From NCBI GenBank assembly GCA_017163975.1, contig JAFFSR010000240.1, positions 1,550,001-1,614,000 on the forward strand: a DNA stretch of 64,000 nucleotides, written 5' to 3'. Origin of the DNA: Anastatus disparis (lineage: Eukaryota; Arthropoda; Insecta; Hymenoptera; Eupelmidae). Under the pieces are notes generated by a model that ran no database searches, had not been told where the DNA came from, and saw only the letters and a program-made list of their open reading frames with translations. Both the position numbers and the translations under genes were made by a program. Below, one piece after another: positions 62,466 to 64,000 of this stretch (positions are counted from its first letter, which is position 1; every line of letters starts with the position of its first letter).

Positions 62466-62845
62466 GAGGAGGTCGAGTATATCTGTCCTTTTCTAATCAA
62501 AGAATTAATTTTATTACAAAAACTAATAATTTTAGTAAAAAATTAAGAGAAAGCCGCATTTTGTATCAAAAAAATCAATATCTTCATTGATGAGAAAAAA
62601 TTAATTTCATCGCTTCGTTTCCAAGAAAACCTTGAAAAACTTAAAACACAGAGGTTAGGGTAAACAATTTGGTTTTTCAAGGTTTTCTTGAAATCGAAGC
62701 AATAAAATGAATTTTTTCTTATTAAAGAAAATTTTGCTTTTCCTTATACGAGATGCGGCTTTTTCTTTATTTTTTGCTAAAGTTATTATTTTTAGCTAAA
62801 AATTAATTATTTGATTAGAAAAGGACAGAGATACGTGACCTCCTC
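62466..62845. mobile_element. TTAA-flanked foldback MITE (copy 6)
   Basis: A 380-bp foldback flanked by TTAA (62462-62465, 62846-62849). Ends GAGGAGGTCGAGTATATCTG and inverted GAGGAGGTCACGTATCTCTG. The arms close around CAAGAAAACCTTGAAAAA and its inverted form, with a loop of about 35 bases. Shares CTGTCCTTTTCTAAT with copy 1. The arms are visibly more diverged than those of copies 2 and 3, so it is older. Confidence 0.88.
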
Positions 62846-62849
62846 TTAA

Positions 62850-64000
62850 GAGGCTATATTTCTAGAATAGTTAAATATTTAGTTTCAATAAACAAAAATG
62901 AATTATATTAATAGTTATCAGTATTAAACATTTTTAGTATTTTTGTGTAAATTAAAATAATTATTAAAAAATATTTACGATTTTCATTCAAGTTAATTTT
63001 CAACAAAATTTATTATTTCTTTCTGTTAATAAAAATCTCTACACTTAATACGCGGATAATAAGAATAATATGCATTCTAATGCAGAGACCGATCAATCAA
63101 AAATCATCTCAGAAATAACAATAGATGCACACTATGAGAACTTGAAGTAGTTAACAATTTTGCACATTCATGTGTGTTATGTGTTATCAGCTTTAAAAAG
63201 AAAAAGTAAAATTTAGATAAAATAGACCCGATCGATCTTCTATGAAAGTTTCCAATAATATTACGTCAGTAGTACTAAAGCTTCGCAATATGATACTCTA
63301 GAGTATATTACAAAATCAGCTATAAAGTAAACTTTGCCACGAATGGAGTTTTCATTCGCTTTCGTTTTAACTCTCTTCATAATTATTCTTAATTAAGCAT
63401 ACTCCTGAATATACCAATGGGAACATTGTTTCTAAAAATTTTGAGAAGTTCCAAGTTTTACAGGAAAAGTGATTTCTTTCTTTCTTTTCTTTTTTATTCT
63501 AATGTTATTTGTTTAGAATTTCTGAGATAAAAACTTTTGAATCAAAATAAAAAAAAATTAAGAATAATAAAAGATAAATACTTAAGAAAAAAAGAAAAAA
63601 ATAAGGGTCGGAGCAACTCAGGTGGTAAAAGAAAAAAGGTAATTTACAAAATCCATTACCTTTTGGTTTCTTTTAAAAGACTCTTACATTTCTTTTCAAT
63701 TTTTTGTAACCAAAAGACTAGGTCTTTTTTAATCCTACCTTTTTACCTTTTCTTTTTTCTCTTGTTAAATATTTCCGTCTCTTTTCTTTCACCATCTCTC
63801 AAAAATGTGTATGCTTTGTCATAAAACTTTCAATTTTTGCTCAGAAGCTTTACTTTCCATCATTTTCACTCGATAGACAAAAATAGTGCATTTGTCTTTG
63901 AGGTCATTGAAATATTACAAGCTTAGCACAACTCAACCACCTAAAGTTAAGTATCATAGTAACTTTTTAGCTTTTTTCTTTTATTTCTATTTCCTTCACT
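62850..64000. other. AT-rich sequence at the right edge; nothing recognised
   Basis: Plain AT-rich intronic-looking sequence. A 95-codon open frame at 63537-63824 is lysine-rich then phenylalanine-rich, as expected from A-rich and T-rich runs, and is not accepted. The exon expected upstream of 4931 is not seen, so the giant intron appears to continue past the edge. Confidence 0.5.

Noticed and set aside
1..64000. tRNA, rRNA, known microRNA, telomeric TTAGG arrays, retroelement reverse transcriptase motifs and viral genes
   Set aside because: I looked by eye for tRNA B-box-like text, familiar microRNA seeds, TTAGG runs and YADD/FADD contexts and found no convincing case; a covariance-model or profile search could still find weak ones.

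Overview
The window looks like about 64 kb of insect nuclear DNA, most likely from a hymenopteran such as a parasitoid wasp. It is extremely AT-rich, has GA and TA microsatellites, and has spliceosomal exon and intron signals. It carries Helitron, Tc1-like, pogo-like and TTAA-targeting DNA transposons, and no open reading frame that reads as a complete protein gene. The assignment to Hymenoptera is an inference from composition and repeat content; no species is claimed.

One protein-coding exon is recognised with confidence. It lies on the minus strand at 4810-4931 and encodes the start of the KH/STAR domain of a Sam68-like (KHDRBS family) RNA-binding protein. No partner exon is visible. The sequence from 4932 to the right edge would therefore be one giant intron of at least 59 kb, and the 4.8 kb left of the exon would be part of the next intron. 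Inside the giant intron, on the same strand, are two textbook-like recursive splice sites (polypyrimidine tract, then CAG followed at once by GTAAGA or GTGAGG) at about 39054 and 23577. Each is followed 69-83 bases downstream by a further 5' splice site, as in recursive-splicing exons. They would cut the intron into segments of at least 24.9, 15.5 and 18.6 kb. This is the most interesting feature of the window.

Layout: 397-2679 is a satellite of seven exact 316-bp monomers plus partial ends, with two alternating monomer types. 4810-4931 is the exon. 8263-8662 is a broken pogo/Tigger-type transposase. The region from 4.9 to 43 kb is otherwise AT-rich intron with short islands of more complex sequence, one foldback element (13896-14274), one small CCCTGG-ended element (18593-18749) and two copies of a 403-bp TTAA element. 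43.4-51.1 kb is a transposon landing zone with eight elements in 7.7 kb, including a nearly perfect 787-bp palindrome. 54.1-55.7 kb holds nested repeats: a terminal-inverted-repeat element containing a minisatellite and a tandem duplication, into which a Helitron inserted. Two more TTAA foldback elements lie at 59.7 and 62.5 kb.

The foldback elements would form long RNA hairpins when the intron is transcribed. No tRNA, rRNA, CRISPR, bacterial-style operon or viral gene is seen.
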